From Treponema sp. (GTDB lineage Bacteria; Spirochaetota; Spirochaetia; Treponematales; Treponemataceae): DNA of 64,000 bases. Shown one piece after another: positions 42,083 to 51,700 of the stretch. The notes beneath the pieces are model-generated. The model did not search any database and had not been told where the DNA came from. It was given only the letters and a program-made list of their open reading frames with translations. The first letter of the stretch is position 1, and the number at the start of each line of letters is the position of its first letter. The stretch covers positions 62,001 to 126,000 of the forward strand of contig JAFUDX010000002.1 of NCBI GenBank assembly GCA_017464425.1. The letters are read 5' to 3'. Made by a program: the position numbers and the translations under genes.

Positions 42083-44788
42083 TTAAATTCCGTCGATACT
42101 GATTTCTCCCTCATAGAATTTTATATAAATCGTGCAACTGCCAAGCAATATGTTGTTGCTGTCATATGCCGTGATAACAAGTTGGTATGAGCCGTCCTGA
42201 GAGTAGAGGGTTACGATGTTGTCATTCCAGCCAATTCCCAGATTATCGCCTAACGAATAATATTGAAAGTTCCATGTAATCTGCTCTGTGACTTCACTTC
42301 CATTTGAATCATATGCCCGCGCAATAATTGCATCGCTTTCATCTGCATGCTCATTGCCCTCTGAATCAGTCCAAGTACTGGGAACTTTTGTAAATTCTGC
42401 GGTAATCGAAAGATTCTGAACCGAGAAGTTTAGAATTTGCCCGCTCGTTGAAGATTCCTTTCCGTCTCCGTATGTTTCGGACGGATTTGAAGAGCTGTTG
42501 CCGCTGGAATTGCGTGAAATCTCGTCATAGTATCGCTTGAATGATTCGCCGCTTTCTGAAACTAAAACGATTTCTTTATTAAACATAATGGTGAATACAA
42601 GCGTTTCATCATTGAGCGAAGCAATCACTTGATTTCCAGAAATTGTGTAAGAAGCATGCGTTTTTGATGAATCATCTTCGCCTTCTCTGCCAAAATACAG
42701 TTGAGAACTGTCTTTAAACCCGATGTATTGGATGCCAGATTCAGATTCGTATGCAAAAACCGATTCTGACAAATCCAGATTTCCCAGAGATTTTGATTGT
42801 GGCGCGTCAATTCCCATGAGGCGCAATGAGCCTCCACCACCGCCATTTCTGCTGAATGCAACGATTACATATGTTATTGATTCACTGACAGGCGTAGAAA
42901 TAGCGAATCCTTTTTGTGAGGTAGTGAGCGTAAGGCCTTCATTTTTTGCGAGCATGTTTCCGTTCTGATCCAAAAGTGCGATAACGCCAGAATCTTGTGT
43001 TGCCGAAGAGCCGCGTGAAATTCCGTAGCGGACGGTGACCTGCCCGTTGACTCGGTATGTTGGAATTGCGACATATCGGCTGAGTTTTGAAATCTGAATT
43101 TGCGTGGTGTCGGAAGCAATTTCTGTGATAGAATCACCGTTGAATCTGAGTTCAGAAGCGTCTGTCGAAGTGTTGTAGAATTTGAACGCGAGGTTTTTCT
43201 TTGAGACAAGCATGGGACCGCCAAAATTCCATATGCCGCTGACGATGCCCGTTGAGAATTTTTCATCGATGGTGCTGTTATCGGTGACTATGACTTCGTT
43301 TCCGCTATCATCTTTATTCACAAAGAAACCATTTGGCATGTCGGTAGCGCGTATGTGCGTGTAATCATATGTCATTGACGGCGCAAACAGGCTTCCGTGA
43401 TAGAAATATGCGCGGTAAAGGAATCCCGTTTCATCGCAGATATTTTGAGCGGTTAAGTCATCGGCAGAAACAGGTGTAAGATTGTCGGAAGTCGGTTCAA
43501 GTGAGCCGTCACGAATTCCGTTCCAGATACCGTTTTTATTATTTGTGTAATACCAGTCTGAAGAATCAGCAAAAGTAATGGAAGAAAGATTTTTGCAGTC
43601 ACGGAACACACGCCCCATTGTGATGATGCTTCTGCCAACGGTGACGGATTCTATTCCCGAATCTCTGAAAACATAATCTTGCAATCTGTACACTGTATCA
43701 GGAATGGCGATTGATTTTAAATTCGCAGTGTTTCTGAACGCACAGAATCGGTATTCATTTATGGTGGCAGGAATCGTTATCGACTCAAGATGCGTGGCTC
43801 CATAAAACGCTGAATTTCCGATTTTTTTGACGCTGGCAGGAACGGTGAAAGATGTTTCTGTTCGTCCGACGGGATATGCCGCAAGAACCGTGCCGTCCAG
43901 AGAATACAAAATTCCGCTTTGAGAGGTAAAACTTCCGCTTCCGCTTGCAACATAAATATTTTTTAAAGATGAACATTCTGCAAACGGAGCGTTTCCTAAT
44001 TCGGTGAGGCTTGACGGAAGAACAATTGCTTCGATTGAGGGGCAGCCATATAAAACCGCGCCCGTGTAGTAGGTGTCTGTGGCATCGACCGTGCCTTTTA
44101 AAGCCTTTAAGCCCGTCGTAAGCGCAAAGTCAACGGCGTACGATTTTTTGAGTGAGGCATCAGAAAGTGCTTCCCGAATTGCCGTAATTTCCGCGTTTGT
44201 GCTGTCAGTTCCGTCAGATGAGAATTTTCCAGTAAAACGAATGTAAATATTTTCGTAGGTAGAAGAACTTGATTCAAGCTCGCTGATTTTGTCTGCAAAT
44301 TTTGCAATGTCAGAAAGCGGAAATCGAATGTATGTGGTATTTGTCCATGACAAAAGAATCGAGACTTTTGTGGATTTTCCTGCAGAAACCGATACAGAAA
44401 GCTCGCTCCCTTGTGCAAGCACATTGTTTGATGAATCGAGGGCGAATAAAAAGAGTGAATAGGTGCCTTCTTCCAAATCCTTGATTTTAATTGACCCGCC
44501 GGGAGTTCCCCGTTCGCTGATAAGGTTTGGATCGAGCTGTTTCAATGTGCCGAGATATGAATGAAAAATGGTGGTTGAGATTGCAGAAAAATCTGCTTCA
44601 ATCTGAGAATTGGTGACGATTGCATAGAATTGCATGACATCGTTTTCCATTTGCACACTTCGAGAGCTAGATGACGGAAGAGGAATAATTATAGAAGATT
44701 TTTTTGAATCTGAATCGAAAGCCGCGCATGAAACAAAAGCGAAAAGGAACAGCAGCACGCCACTTTTGAAAAACTTGTGAAAAGTCAT
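42083..44788 (-). CDS. Surface lipoprotein with BspA-like leucine-rich repeats
   Basis: 901 residues. Lipoprotein signal with FAFVSC (Cys21). The N-terminal beta-domain is followed at about 200-440 by BspA/LRR_5 repeats (LPSSLTELGNAPFAECSSLKNIYVAS, VPASVKKIGNSAFYGATHLESITIP, IPDTVYRLQDYVFRDSGIESVTV). A second half has beta-rich domains and a C-terminal Ig-like module (ADESDAIIARAYDSNGSEVTEQITWNF). Such proteins usually mediate adhesion at the cell surface in treponemes. GGGAGG precedes the ATG. Single gene. Confidence 0.82.
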   Translation of the reverse strand: MTFHKFFKSGVLLFLFAFVSCAAFDSDSKKSSIIIPLPSSSSRSVQMENDVMQFYAIVTNSQIEADFSAISTTIFHSYLGTLKQLDPNLISERGTPGGSIKIKDLEEGTYSLFLFALDSSNNVLAQGSELSVSVSAGKSTKVSILLSWTNTTYIRFPLSDIAKFADKISELESSSSTYENIYIRFTGKFSSDGTDSTNAEITAIREALSDASLKKSYAVDFALTTGLKALKGTVDATDTYYTGAVLYGCPSIEAIVLPSSLTELGNAPFAECSSLKNIYVASGSGSFTSQSGILYSLDGTVLAAYPVGRTETSFTVPASVKKIGNSAFYGATHLESITIPATINEYRFCAFRNTANLKSIAIPDTVYRLQDYVFRDSGIESVTVGRSIITMGRVFRDCKNLSSITFADSSDWYYTNNKNGIWNGIRDGSLEPTSDNLTPVSADDLTAQNICDETGFLYRAYFYHGSLFAPSMTYDYTHIRATDMPNGFFVNKDDSGNEVIVTDNSTIDEKFSTGIVSGIWNFGGPMLVSKKNLAFKFYNTSTDASELRFNGDSITEIASDTTQIQISKLSRYVAIPTYRVNGQVTVRYGISRGSSATQDSGVIALLDQNGNMLAKNEGLTLTTSQKGFAISTPVSESITYVIVAFSRNGGGGGSLRLMGIDAPQSKSLGNLDLSESVFAYESESGIQYIGFKDSSQLYFGREGEDDSSKTHASYTISGNQVIASLNDETLVFTIMFNKEIVLVSESGESFKRYYDEISRNSSGNSSSNPSETYGDGKESSTSGQILNFSVQNLSITAEFTKVPSTWTDSEGNEHADESDAIIARAYDSNGSEVTEQITWNFQYYSLGDNLGIGWNDNIVTLYSQDGSYQLVITAYDSNNILLGSCTIYIKFYEGEISIDGI

Positions 44789-44890
44789 GGAAGCCTCCCA
44801 AGTTTAAAGGTTTATTCAATTATAACGCATGATTTTTCAAAAATGAAGAAAAATTCGTGATTAGTTGCATAAAATTCTATAAATCGGTAG

Positions 44891-44969
44891 TATATTTCGT
44901 GAAATACGACAAAGGAGCCGTAGATTTTCGCAGATGCTGTCTGTGCAAAGTCTACGGCTTTTGCTTTTT
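44891..44969 (+). promoter_or_regulatory. pyrG leader with intrinsic terminator (attenuator candidate)
   Basis: TATATT (44891-44896) is a -10. AGCCGTAGA (44916-44924) pairs perfectly with TCTACGGCT (44951-44959), followed by TTTGCTTTTT and at once the pyrG Shine-Dalgarno. A terminator between promoter and start codon implies regulated read-through. The leader lacks the GGGC start known from the Gram-positive CTP-sensing mechanism, as far as can be judged. Confidence 0.65.
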
Positions 44970-44978
44970 GGAGAACTT

Positions 44979-46613
44979 ATGTCTAAATTTATCTTTGTTA
45001 CTGGTGGTGTTGTTTCGGGGCTTGGAAAGGGAATTACGGCGGCTTCGTTGGGGCGGCTTTTGAAGTGCAGGGGGCTTAAAATCGCTTCGCAAAAGCTTGA
45101 CCCGTACATGAATGTTGACCCAGGCACGATGAGCCCGTTTCAGCATGGCGAAGTGTTTGTGACCGATGACGGCGCGGAAACGGACTTGGATTTGGGGCAC
45201 TACGAGCGATTCATTGACGAAAATCTTACCAAATATTCAAACCTGACGAGCGGGCGCGTATATTGGAATGTGCTGAACAAGGAGCGAAAAGGCGAGTATC
45301 TTGGGCAAACGGTGCAGATTATTCCGCATGTCACGAACGAAATCAAAGACTTTATTTTGAAGAATGCCGAAGTTACGGGCTGTGATGTGAGCATCGTTGA
45401 AATCGGTGGCACAATCGGCGACATTGAAAGCCAGCCGTTTTTGGAGGCGATTCGCCAGCTTACGCTTGAAGTGGGGCGGCGGAACTGCCTTTTTATTCAT
45501 GTGTGCTTGGTTCCCTACATTTCTGGAAGCGATGAATTCAAATCGAAGCCAACGCAACATTCAGTCAAGGAATTGATGGCTGTGGGAATCCACCCTGACA
45601 TCATCGTGGCGCGGTGTGACAAAGAAATTCCGAACGATATTCACAAAAAAATTTCGCTGTTCTGCAATGTCGCGCCTGATTGCGTTATCAACAACACGAC
45701 CTGCAAAAGCCTGTACGAAGTGCCGCTCATGCTTCACGCGCAGAATATGGACGATGTGGTGTGCCGTGACTTGGGACTTGAAAATCCGACTGATTATAAA
45801 GCCCTTGCCGATTGGTCGCGCATGGTTGAAACGATTCATGCACGGAAGGGGGAAGTCAAAATCGCGCTCGTGGGAAAATATGTGAAGTTGCATGATTCGT
45901 ATCTGAGTATCGTTGAAAGCCTGAATCACGCGTCGTTTGTGATTGGAAAATCAGTTGAAATCAAGTGGGTTGATTCTGATTCGGTCACTGATGAAACTGC
46001 CGATTCGATTTTTGCCGATTGCTCTGGAATCATTTTGCCCGGCGGATTTGGTCAGCGCGGAATTGAAGGAATGATTGCTTCGTGTCGGTATGCACGCACG
46101 CACAATGTCCCGTATTTTGGCATTTGCTTGGGCATGCAGATTTGTGTGATTGAATTTGCCCGCGATGTTTTGGGATTGACGCATGCAAATTCCCGTGAAT
46201 TTGACGAACTCTGCGAACACCCCGTGATTGATTTGATGAAAGACCAAGAAGGCGTCATCATGGGCGGCACAATGCGGCTCGGAAGCTATCCCTGCAAAGT
46301 CAAAGACGGCACGATTATGGTAAAGGCGTATGGGGCGGAGAACATTGAAGAGCGACATCGGCATCGCTACGAATTCAACAACGACTACCGAGCGCAAATG
46401 GAAGAAGCAGGGCTTGTCATCAGCGGCACAAGCCCAGACAATAAAATCGTGGAGACGGTGGAATTACCGCAAAATGATGGCGGAAAGGCGGGCACGCACC
46501 CATTCTTTATCGGAGTGCAATTCCACCCTGAATTTAAGAGCCGCCCGAACAACGCAGGAAAATTGTTTGTGGAATTTTTGCAGGCAAGTGATTTACAAGC
46601 ACGCAATCCGTAG
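44979..46613 (+). CDS. pyrG: CTP synthase
   Basis: 544 residues, normal length. It aminates UTP to CTP using glutamine. The N-terminal synthase domain starts SKFIFVTGGVVSGLGKG (P-loop). The C-terminal glutaminase domain has GICLGMQ with the nucleophile Cys (about 382) and a HPEF motif near residue 525. GGAGAA precedes ATG 44979; a longer frame from 44934 is excluded by the family start. Preceded by a leader terminator; followed by the bidirectional hairpin at 46636. Confidence 0.97.
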   Translation: MSKFIFVTGGVVSGLGKGITAASLGRLLKCRGLKIASQKLDPYMNVDPGTMSPFQHGEVFVTDDGAETDLDLGHYERFIDENLTKYSNLTSGRVYWNVLNKERKGEYLGQTVQIIPHVTNEIKDFILKNAEVTGCDVSIVEIGGTIGDIESQPFLEAIRQLTLEVGRRNCLFIHVCLVPYISGSDEFKSKPTQHSVKELMAVGIHPDIIVARCDKEIPNDIHKKISLFCNVAPDCVINNTTCKSLYEVPLMLHAQNMDDVVCRDLGLENPTDYKALADWSRMVETIHARKGEVKIALVGKYVKLHDSYLSIVESLNHASFVIGKSVEIKWVDSDSVTDETADSIFADCSGIILPGGFGQRGIEGMIASCRYARTHNVPYFGICLGMQICVIEFARDVLGLTHANSREFDELCEHPVIDLMKDQEGVIMGGTMRLGSYPCKVKDGTIMVKAYGAENIEERHRHRYEFNNDYRAQMEEAGLVISGTSPDNKIVETVELPQNDGGKAGTHPFFIGVQFHPEFKSRPNNAGKLFVEFLQASDLQARNP

Positions 46614-46635
46614 ACGAACGATTGGACAGTGGCAT

Positions 46636-46674
46636 AAAAAACAAAGGCACTCGAACATGAGTGCCTTGCGTTTT
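46636..46674. terminator. Bidirectional terminator between pyrG and the glycogen-binding gene
   Basis: AAGGCACTC (46644-46652) pairs with GAGTGCCTT (46659-46667). On the minus strand it is followed by TTGTTTTTT, on the plus strand by GCGTTTT, so it is stronger for the gene at 46697. Confidence 0.75.
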
Positions 46675-46696
46675 AAATATGAATAAAGTAAAAAAC

Positions 46697-47005
46697 TTAG
46701 CAGATTACGACAGAGTTGTCTGTTGAGCTGAAAGGTGCAGGAATGTATTTGTCAGCAGCCCAGTCGTTTTCCCAGCGGCTTCCATCAAGAAGGTAGCGGA
46801 ACTGATATTCTTTGCCAGCTTCAAGAGCGAGTTTGACAGAGAATGAGCCGTCCTTACCCTTTTTGAGAGCAGTTTCCGTTGAGCTCCAGCTGTTAAAATC
46901 TCCAGCGATTGTTATGGTTTTTGCTCCCTGAGCAGCTTCTGGAGACACAGTGAATGTTACATTGCAAGTCTTTTTGTCTTTTGAATACGATTTTTTTAAA
47001 GCCAT
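46697..47005 (-). CDS. Single-domain glycogen-binding (CBM48/isoamylase-N-like) protein
   Basis: 102 residues consisting of one early-Ig-like carbohydrate-binding domain: VTFTVSPEAAQGAKTITIAGDFNSWS...ALKKGKDGSFSVKLALEAGKEYQFRYLLDGSRWENDW. The GDFNSW and YQFRYLLDG strings are the hallmark of the AMPK/isoamylase N-domain that binds alpha-glucans. No enzyme is attached. AAAGGAG precedes the ATG. A glycogen-related role is inferred. Confidence 0.82.
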   Translation of the reverse strand: MALKKSYSKDKKTCNVTFTVSPEAAQGAKTITIAGDFNSWSSTETALKKGKDGSFSVKLALEAGKEYQFRYLLDGSRWENDWAADKYIPAPFSSTDNSVVIC

Positions 47006-47091
47006 GATAAAGCTCCTTTTTAGTAATGATATTATAGATTATCACAAAAAAAATTTATATGCAATATTTTAAGTCATTTTTAAAGTGGGAA

Positions 47092-48147
47092 TTACTCAAA
47101 AGACTTTAAAATCGCGTCAAAATACTTTTTGTTTGCGGTGTATACGCCTGCAAATATCGTGAGCGTGTACAATCCGGCGGTTTTTGAATCGATTTCACGC
47201 AAGAATTTAAAATCGTAGGTGTATGAATTTGATTCGGAGTGGTAAGAAATCTGTGTTATGAGCGTTCCTTTGGAATTCTTTTCGATTTTCTGACTTTGCC
47301 AGTTGGGGTACACAGAATCTCCGCCTAACAGGAGCCGTCGTTTTAAAACATCAAATTGATTTTCCAGAGGCGAAGTAACTTCATTTACGGTAAAAATCGC
47401 GACATTGGTGAGCGTGTAAAAATTTTCGGCGGCGGCGTTCCAAGAAGAATCAAGTTTTGCCTTTAGCTCGGTGGAATTTTCATTCGCTTTAAAAGAAATG
47501 GGAAGCGGCTGTGCTTTTTTGTCTTTTGTGAATTTGTGATTCGTGTCTTTGAATTTTTCGGAAATTCCTTTGAAATTAGCAAATGTTGTGTCGTCAGAAG
47601 AAACTAACTGACCTGCGGTGACAATCTGAAGAACTGTTTTTTTATCGACGGAGACAATTTTTTCGAGATTGAAGATTGGAATGAGCGGATTGAAATACAG
47701 CGTGACTTTTCCGCCAAATTGAATGTAATCCTGGTATTCGGTTTTTGAAGAATCAACCTCGCCAGCATTTTGCCGGCGTTTCGTCATCTCGTAGAAAAAA
47801 TCATGGATATAGTTGACTAAATCAGTGTCTTCTGGGGTGATGGCACTTAAAATTCGTTCGCCCGTGAGTTCAAGATTTTTTTGCTCTGGATCAATCGTAA
47901 AGAGAATATGAATGTTTTTTTCGATTTTGGGATTTTTTTTGTCTTCGACAGCAGGCGCGTAATAGCGGAGCGCATATGTTGAATCATTATAATAGAGGAT
48001 TCCGATATAAGATTCGCGTTCAAAACTGGAATCGCGGTAATACACGAACTGACCAGAAAAATCAGGCACATGTGGTGTAACGGCAGGCAGTGCGAAAAGA
48101 GAAAAAGACGCGATAAACAGCAAAAATGAAAGCAAAAATTTTTTCAT
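47092..48147 (-). CDS. Secreted hypothetical protein
   Basis: 351 residues with a signal peptide (MKKFLLSFLLFIASFSLFAL). The mature sequence is mostly beta with no known motif; it contains YRDSSFERESYIGILYYNDSTYALRYYAP and a C-terminal stretch KGTLITQISYHSESNSYTYDF. Its best guess is a periplasmic treponemal family of unknown role. ATG 48147 was chosen at the signal peptide; a -10 TATACT lies only 7 nt upstream without a Shine-Dalgarno, suggesting a leaderless message. Confidence 0.65.
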   Translation of the reverse strand: MKKFLLSFLLFIASFSLFALPAVTPHVPDFSGQFVYYRDSSFERESYIGILYYNDSTYALRYYAPAVEDKKNPKIEKNIHILFTIDPEQKNLELTGERILSAITPEDTDLVNYIHDFFYEMTKRRQNAGEVDSSKTEYQDYIQFGGKVTLYFNPLIPIFNLEKIVSVDKKTVLQIVTAGQLVSSDDTTFANFKGISEKFKDTNHKFTKDKKAQPLPISFKANENSTELKAKLDSSWNAAAENFYTLTNVAIFTVNEVTSPLENQFDVLKRRLLLGGDSVYPNWQSQKIEKNSKGTLITQISYHSESNSYTYDFKFLREIDSKTAGLYTLTIFAGVYTANKKYFDAILKSFE

Positions 48148-48154
48148 AAGATGT

Positions 48155-48160
48155 AGTATA
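48155..48160 (-). promoter_or_regulatory. -10 box (TATACT), 7 nt before the ATG at 48147
   Basis: Minus strand TATACT then ACATCTT then ATG. No ribosome-binding site. Confidence 0.5.
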
Positions 48161-48198
48161 CTGTTTTTTGCACAGAAATGCCACACTCGGCATGCAGA

Positions 48199-48552
48199 TT
48201 AGTCGTGTTCGATTCTGAATTGCGTTTCTTTTAAATCGCGGAATGTTGTGTTCAAGGCGTTGTTTACGGCACTGTGCACGGCATCGCTTAAGATTTCAAA
48301 TTGCCCGCTCGTAATATAATCATCCTGATAGTGAGCGTCTATTTCAGTCTTGAAGAATTCCGCTGGTGATATTTTTAGAATGTCTGCGATTTTTATAATC
48401 AAGTCAAAAGACGGCTTGGTGATTCCACATTCAATATTTCCGATGGTACCATTCGAGACATTGCAGTATTCGGCGAGTTGTGCCTGCGTCATCCCTGCTC
48501 TTTTTCTGTAAAACCTCATCTTGTGCATAAAATTCTCGTGGTAGTCGGTCAT
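48199..48552 (-). CDS. XRE-family helix-turn-helix regulator
   Basis: 117 residues. The N-terminal HTH_3 domain (about 8-65) reads MRFYRKRAGMTQAQLAEYCNVSNGTIGNIECGITKPSFDLIIKIADIL; the C-terminal ~50 residues are helical, possibly dimerising. A -10 (CATAAT) ends 6 nt before the ATG with no Shine-Dalgarno. It is divergent from the pectin esterase gene, with 227 nt between, so it may control that gene; this is inference from position only. Confidence 0.85.
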   Translation of the reverse strand: MTDYHENFMHKMRFYRKRAGMTQAQLAEYCNVSNGTIGNIECGITKPSFDLIIKIADILKISPAEFFKTEIDAHYQDDYITSGQFEILSDAVHSAVNNALNTTFRDLKETQFRIEHD

Positions 48553-48779
48553 ATACTCATTATGGCTGAGATTTTTTCGATTTTATACAGAAAATCTGTG
48601 AGTAAAAAATGCAATAAAACTTCATTTAAAATGAGTAAAATTAAGAAAAGAAGAGAATTTGGAGATGTTAAGAATTTCTGAAATCATTTTCTCATACAAA
48701 TTCCATGTTTTTTAAGGATTTTTTTTATTTTTCGTGGTAAAATCTCAATATACATAACTTCCAAAAAATGAGGTTTTAT

Positions 48780-51700
48780 ATGAAAAAGTTGCTGCGTAAT
48801 TTGATTGCGGGGCTGCTCGCGTTTGGGGCGGTTTCTGCGCTTTCTTCTCAGGCTCGCAAAGTCGATGTCTGGGATTTTGGTGGTATCGAAGAAAATGGTG
48901 CCAACAATCACATTTCTGTTTCTGACATTGATAATCTTGCGCTCGTTGGTGCTGACGGTAAGATTGCTGAGCCGCAGGTCGTTGAATTTGGTGACTTGTC
49001 GGTCAGTTTTGTGAAGAATGACCGCATGTACTACAGCGGCAAAAAAAATTACGGAAATCAGGGCTATGTTCATGCCGAATTTGAGGACGGTTATTTTGCG
49101 AACGGTATTTGGTACTGTAACGGCAAGGGTGGCGAAAAGCAGCGGTATCTTCTTCTTAAAAATGTAAAAGCGGGTGATGTGGTCACATTCTATGCGCGCA
49201 CAAGCAACGCAGGTGACGAAAAAATTCACTTCGCTTCGGTTGATTCTGAAGGTCTTAAAGACGACAAACAGGACGAGGTTGCACCAATCTCAAATGAGGC
49301 GGTTGCTTATTCATACATCGCGCTCTATTCTGGCTCATACAAAGTGTATTGCGAAGCCACCGTTGGTAAGCCGGTGTACTATCGAATCGCACGCGTTCCG
49401 GGCGTTGAAGTTTCGGGAAGCCTTGCTTCTCTTCCGGCAGGCACGGGCGAGTTAAAATTTGTAGAAAAAGAAAGCGGCAAAGAACTTGCTGCAACCGTTT
49501 CTGGAAAATCATACAAGGCAAATCTTCCAACAGGCTACACATACACGGCAGTTTTCACGGGAATCAAAGGCTACGGCGTAAGTCCGCTTTCAAAGCAGCT
49601 CGTTCTTGATTCAAAAACCACAAAGGCAGGAAGTTCGCTCAAAAAAGACATTACGATTGCTGAGCAAAAAACATTCTTGATTAACGGCAAAGTCACGGGA
49701 TTTTTGGCAAGCTTTAAGCCAGAAACTCCCGTCAAAATCATCATGACTCCGCCCAAAAATTCTGTGTATATGCCGGTCGAAATTGAACTCAAAGGCGAAA
49801 ATGGCGAATATTCATATGAAGACTTGATTGAACCTTCTGTTTCGTACACGGCTGTTCTTTCTGGTGCAAATGATTACGAAATCACAAGCGATGCTGTTTT
49901 TGAAGGTTCTGCCGCATTCACCAAAGACATTATCGTCGCTCAGCGCAAAACATATGATGTTTCTGGAAAATTCTTCGGCGAAATCCAAGAATTCCCCAAA
50001 TCAATTCAGTTTAAAAATCTTGACGACGGCTACATTTACAATGGTAGAATCTCAACGCTCAACTATTCTGTAGAACTTCGTACAGGTACTTATGAAGTCA
50101 TTTGTGAGACAAGCCGTGCTCATTCGGTAAACCATATCATCGTAAAAGATAATTCTGTCGTCAAAGACATCAAAATGTCGCTCAAAGAAAAGACAATCCG
50201 ACCGATTCCTCCAAAGCGAGAAATCTGGGTCGGACCAAAGCGCGGTCAGTGCGCAAGCGTGGCAGAGGCAATCGCCACCGCAAAGGCAATGAATCCGCTG
50301 CAGGAGCGTGACCGAATCACGATTATGATTACTCCGGGTGTGTATCGAAATCAGGTTATTATTGATGTTCCATATATTACGCTCAAAAATGCCGACCCCA
50401 CAAAAGAAGTCAAACTCACTTGGTACTACGGAATCGGCTACAAATACTATTCTGCTGATAAAAACGGCTGGTATGATGAAGATTTGGCTTATGACAAATT
50501 TGGAAAAGCAACGGTCGCCAAGTGGGGAGCCGCAACATACATCAAGTTAGACGCAAAGGCATTCCGAGCCGAAGGAATCACTTTTGAAACTTCTTTCAAT
50601 AAATATGTCACCGATGAAGAAATTGCCGACGGCGTTGAGTGCGAGGGATTCAACTTTGTCCGAAAACTCAATTCTGATGTCCGCTCAAAAGCAGCTACAG
50701 AACGCTCCAGCGCAATTCTTATCGAAGCAACCGAAACCGAATTCAAAAACTGCCGTTTCTTGGGAAGCCAGGACACATTCTACACGGGAGCAGGAATCAA
50801 AGGCTATCTCCGCAACTGTTTTATTGAAGGAAATACGGACTTCATCTTTGGTGACGGCGACTTCGTGTTTGAAAACTGTGAGATTCACTGGGCTGGCTAT
50901 TCTGAAACCGCTTCAAGCGGATACATTACGGCTGCCCGCACAAGCCCAGAAAGCAAGGGCTACCTTTTCTACAATTGTCTCATTTCTTCTGAAGTAAACG
51001 CACAGACCACGCCGGGCTATTTTGGCAGACCGTGGGGCAAGGACGCGGCGGTTGCATGGGTCAACACGGTGCTTGGGTCTGACGAGGCGATTGGATTCAA
51101 CGGTTGGACAGAAATGAGCGGCAACAAACCCGAAAACGCGCGATTCCGCGAAGTAAACACCACATGGAACGGAAATCCTGTCGATACCTCTGAGCGTACG
51201 GAAGGCACTATCCCGCAGATTATCAAAGACTACACGGTTAAAAATTACATCGGTCAGTGGAAGCCAGAATTCTACGCCGAGCCAAAAAAGGCAAAGCTTA
51301 AGGTCAAAAAGCCAAGTTTTACCACTGATGATGACATCAACACACCGTACCCCGGACACACGATTACGGTTCATTATACGCTTGATAAACTTGCCGAAGA
51401 AGATAATTCGCTCATCAAATGGTACCGCGACAAAAACGGCAAGTCGGAGCTGGTCAAGCAGAGCACTGGCTATGGCGACAAAACATATCTCATTCAGGCA
51501 GATGACGCGGGAAGCACAATCCGCTGTTTGATTATTCCGCAAATCCGAAGCGGTGACAAAGCCTCTCCAATCGAAGCGAAACTTGACAAAAAAGTAAACG
51601 AAGGCTATGCGATTCCTGCAAATGCCGCCGCGGACAGACCTCGCGTAAACGGCGCGGTCAATATCTTCCTTGCTTCAGACTCAACCTGTAAAGACTACAG

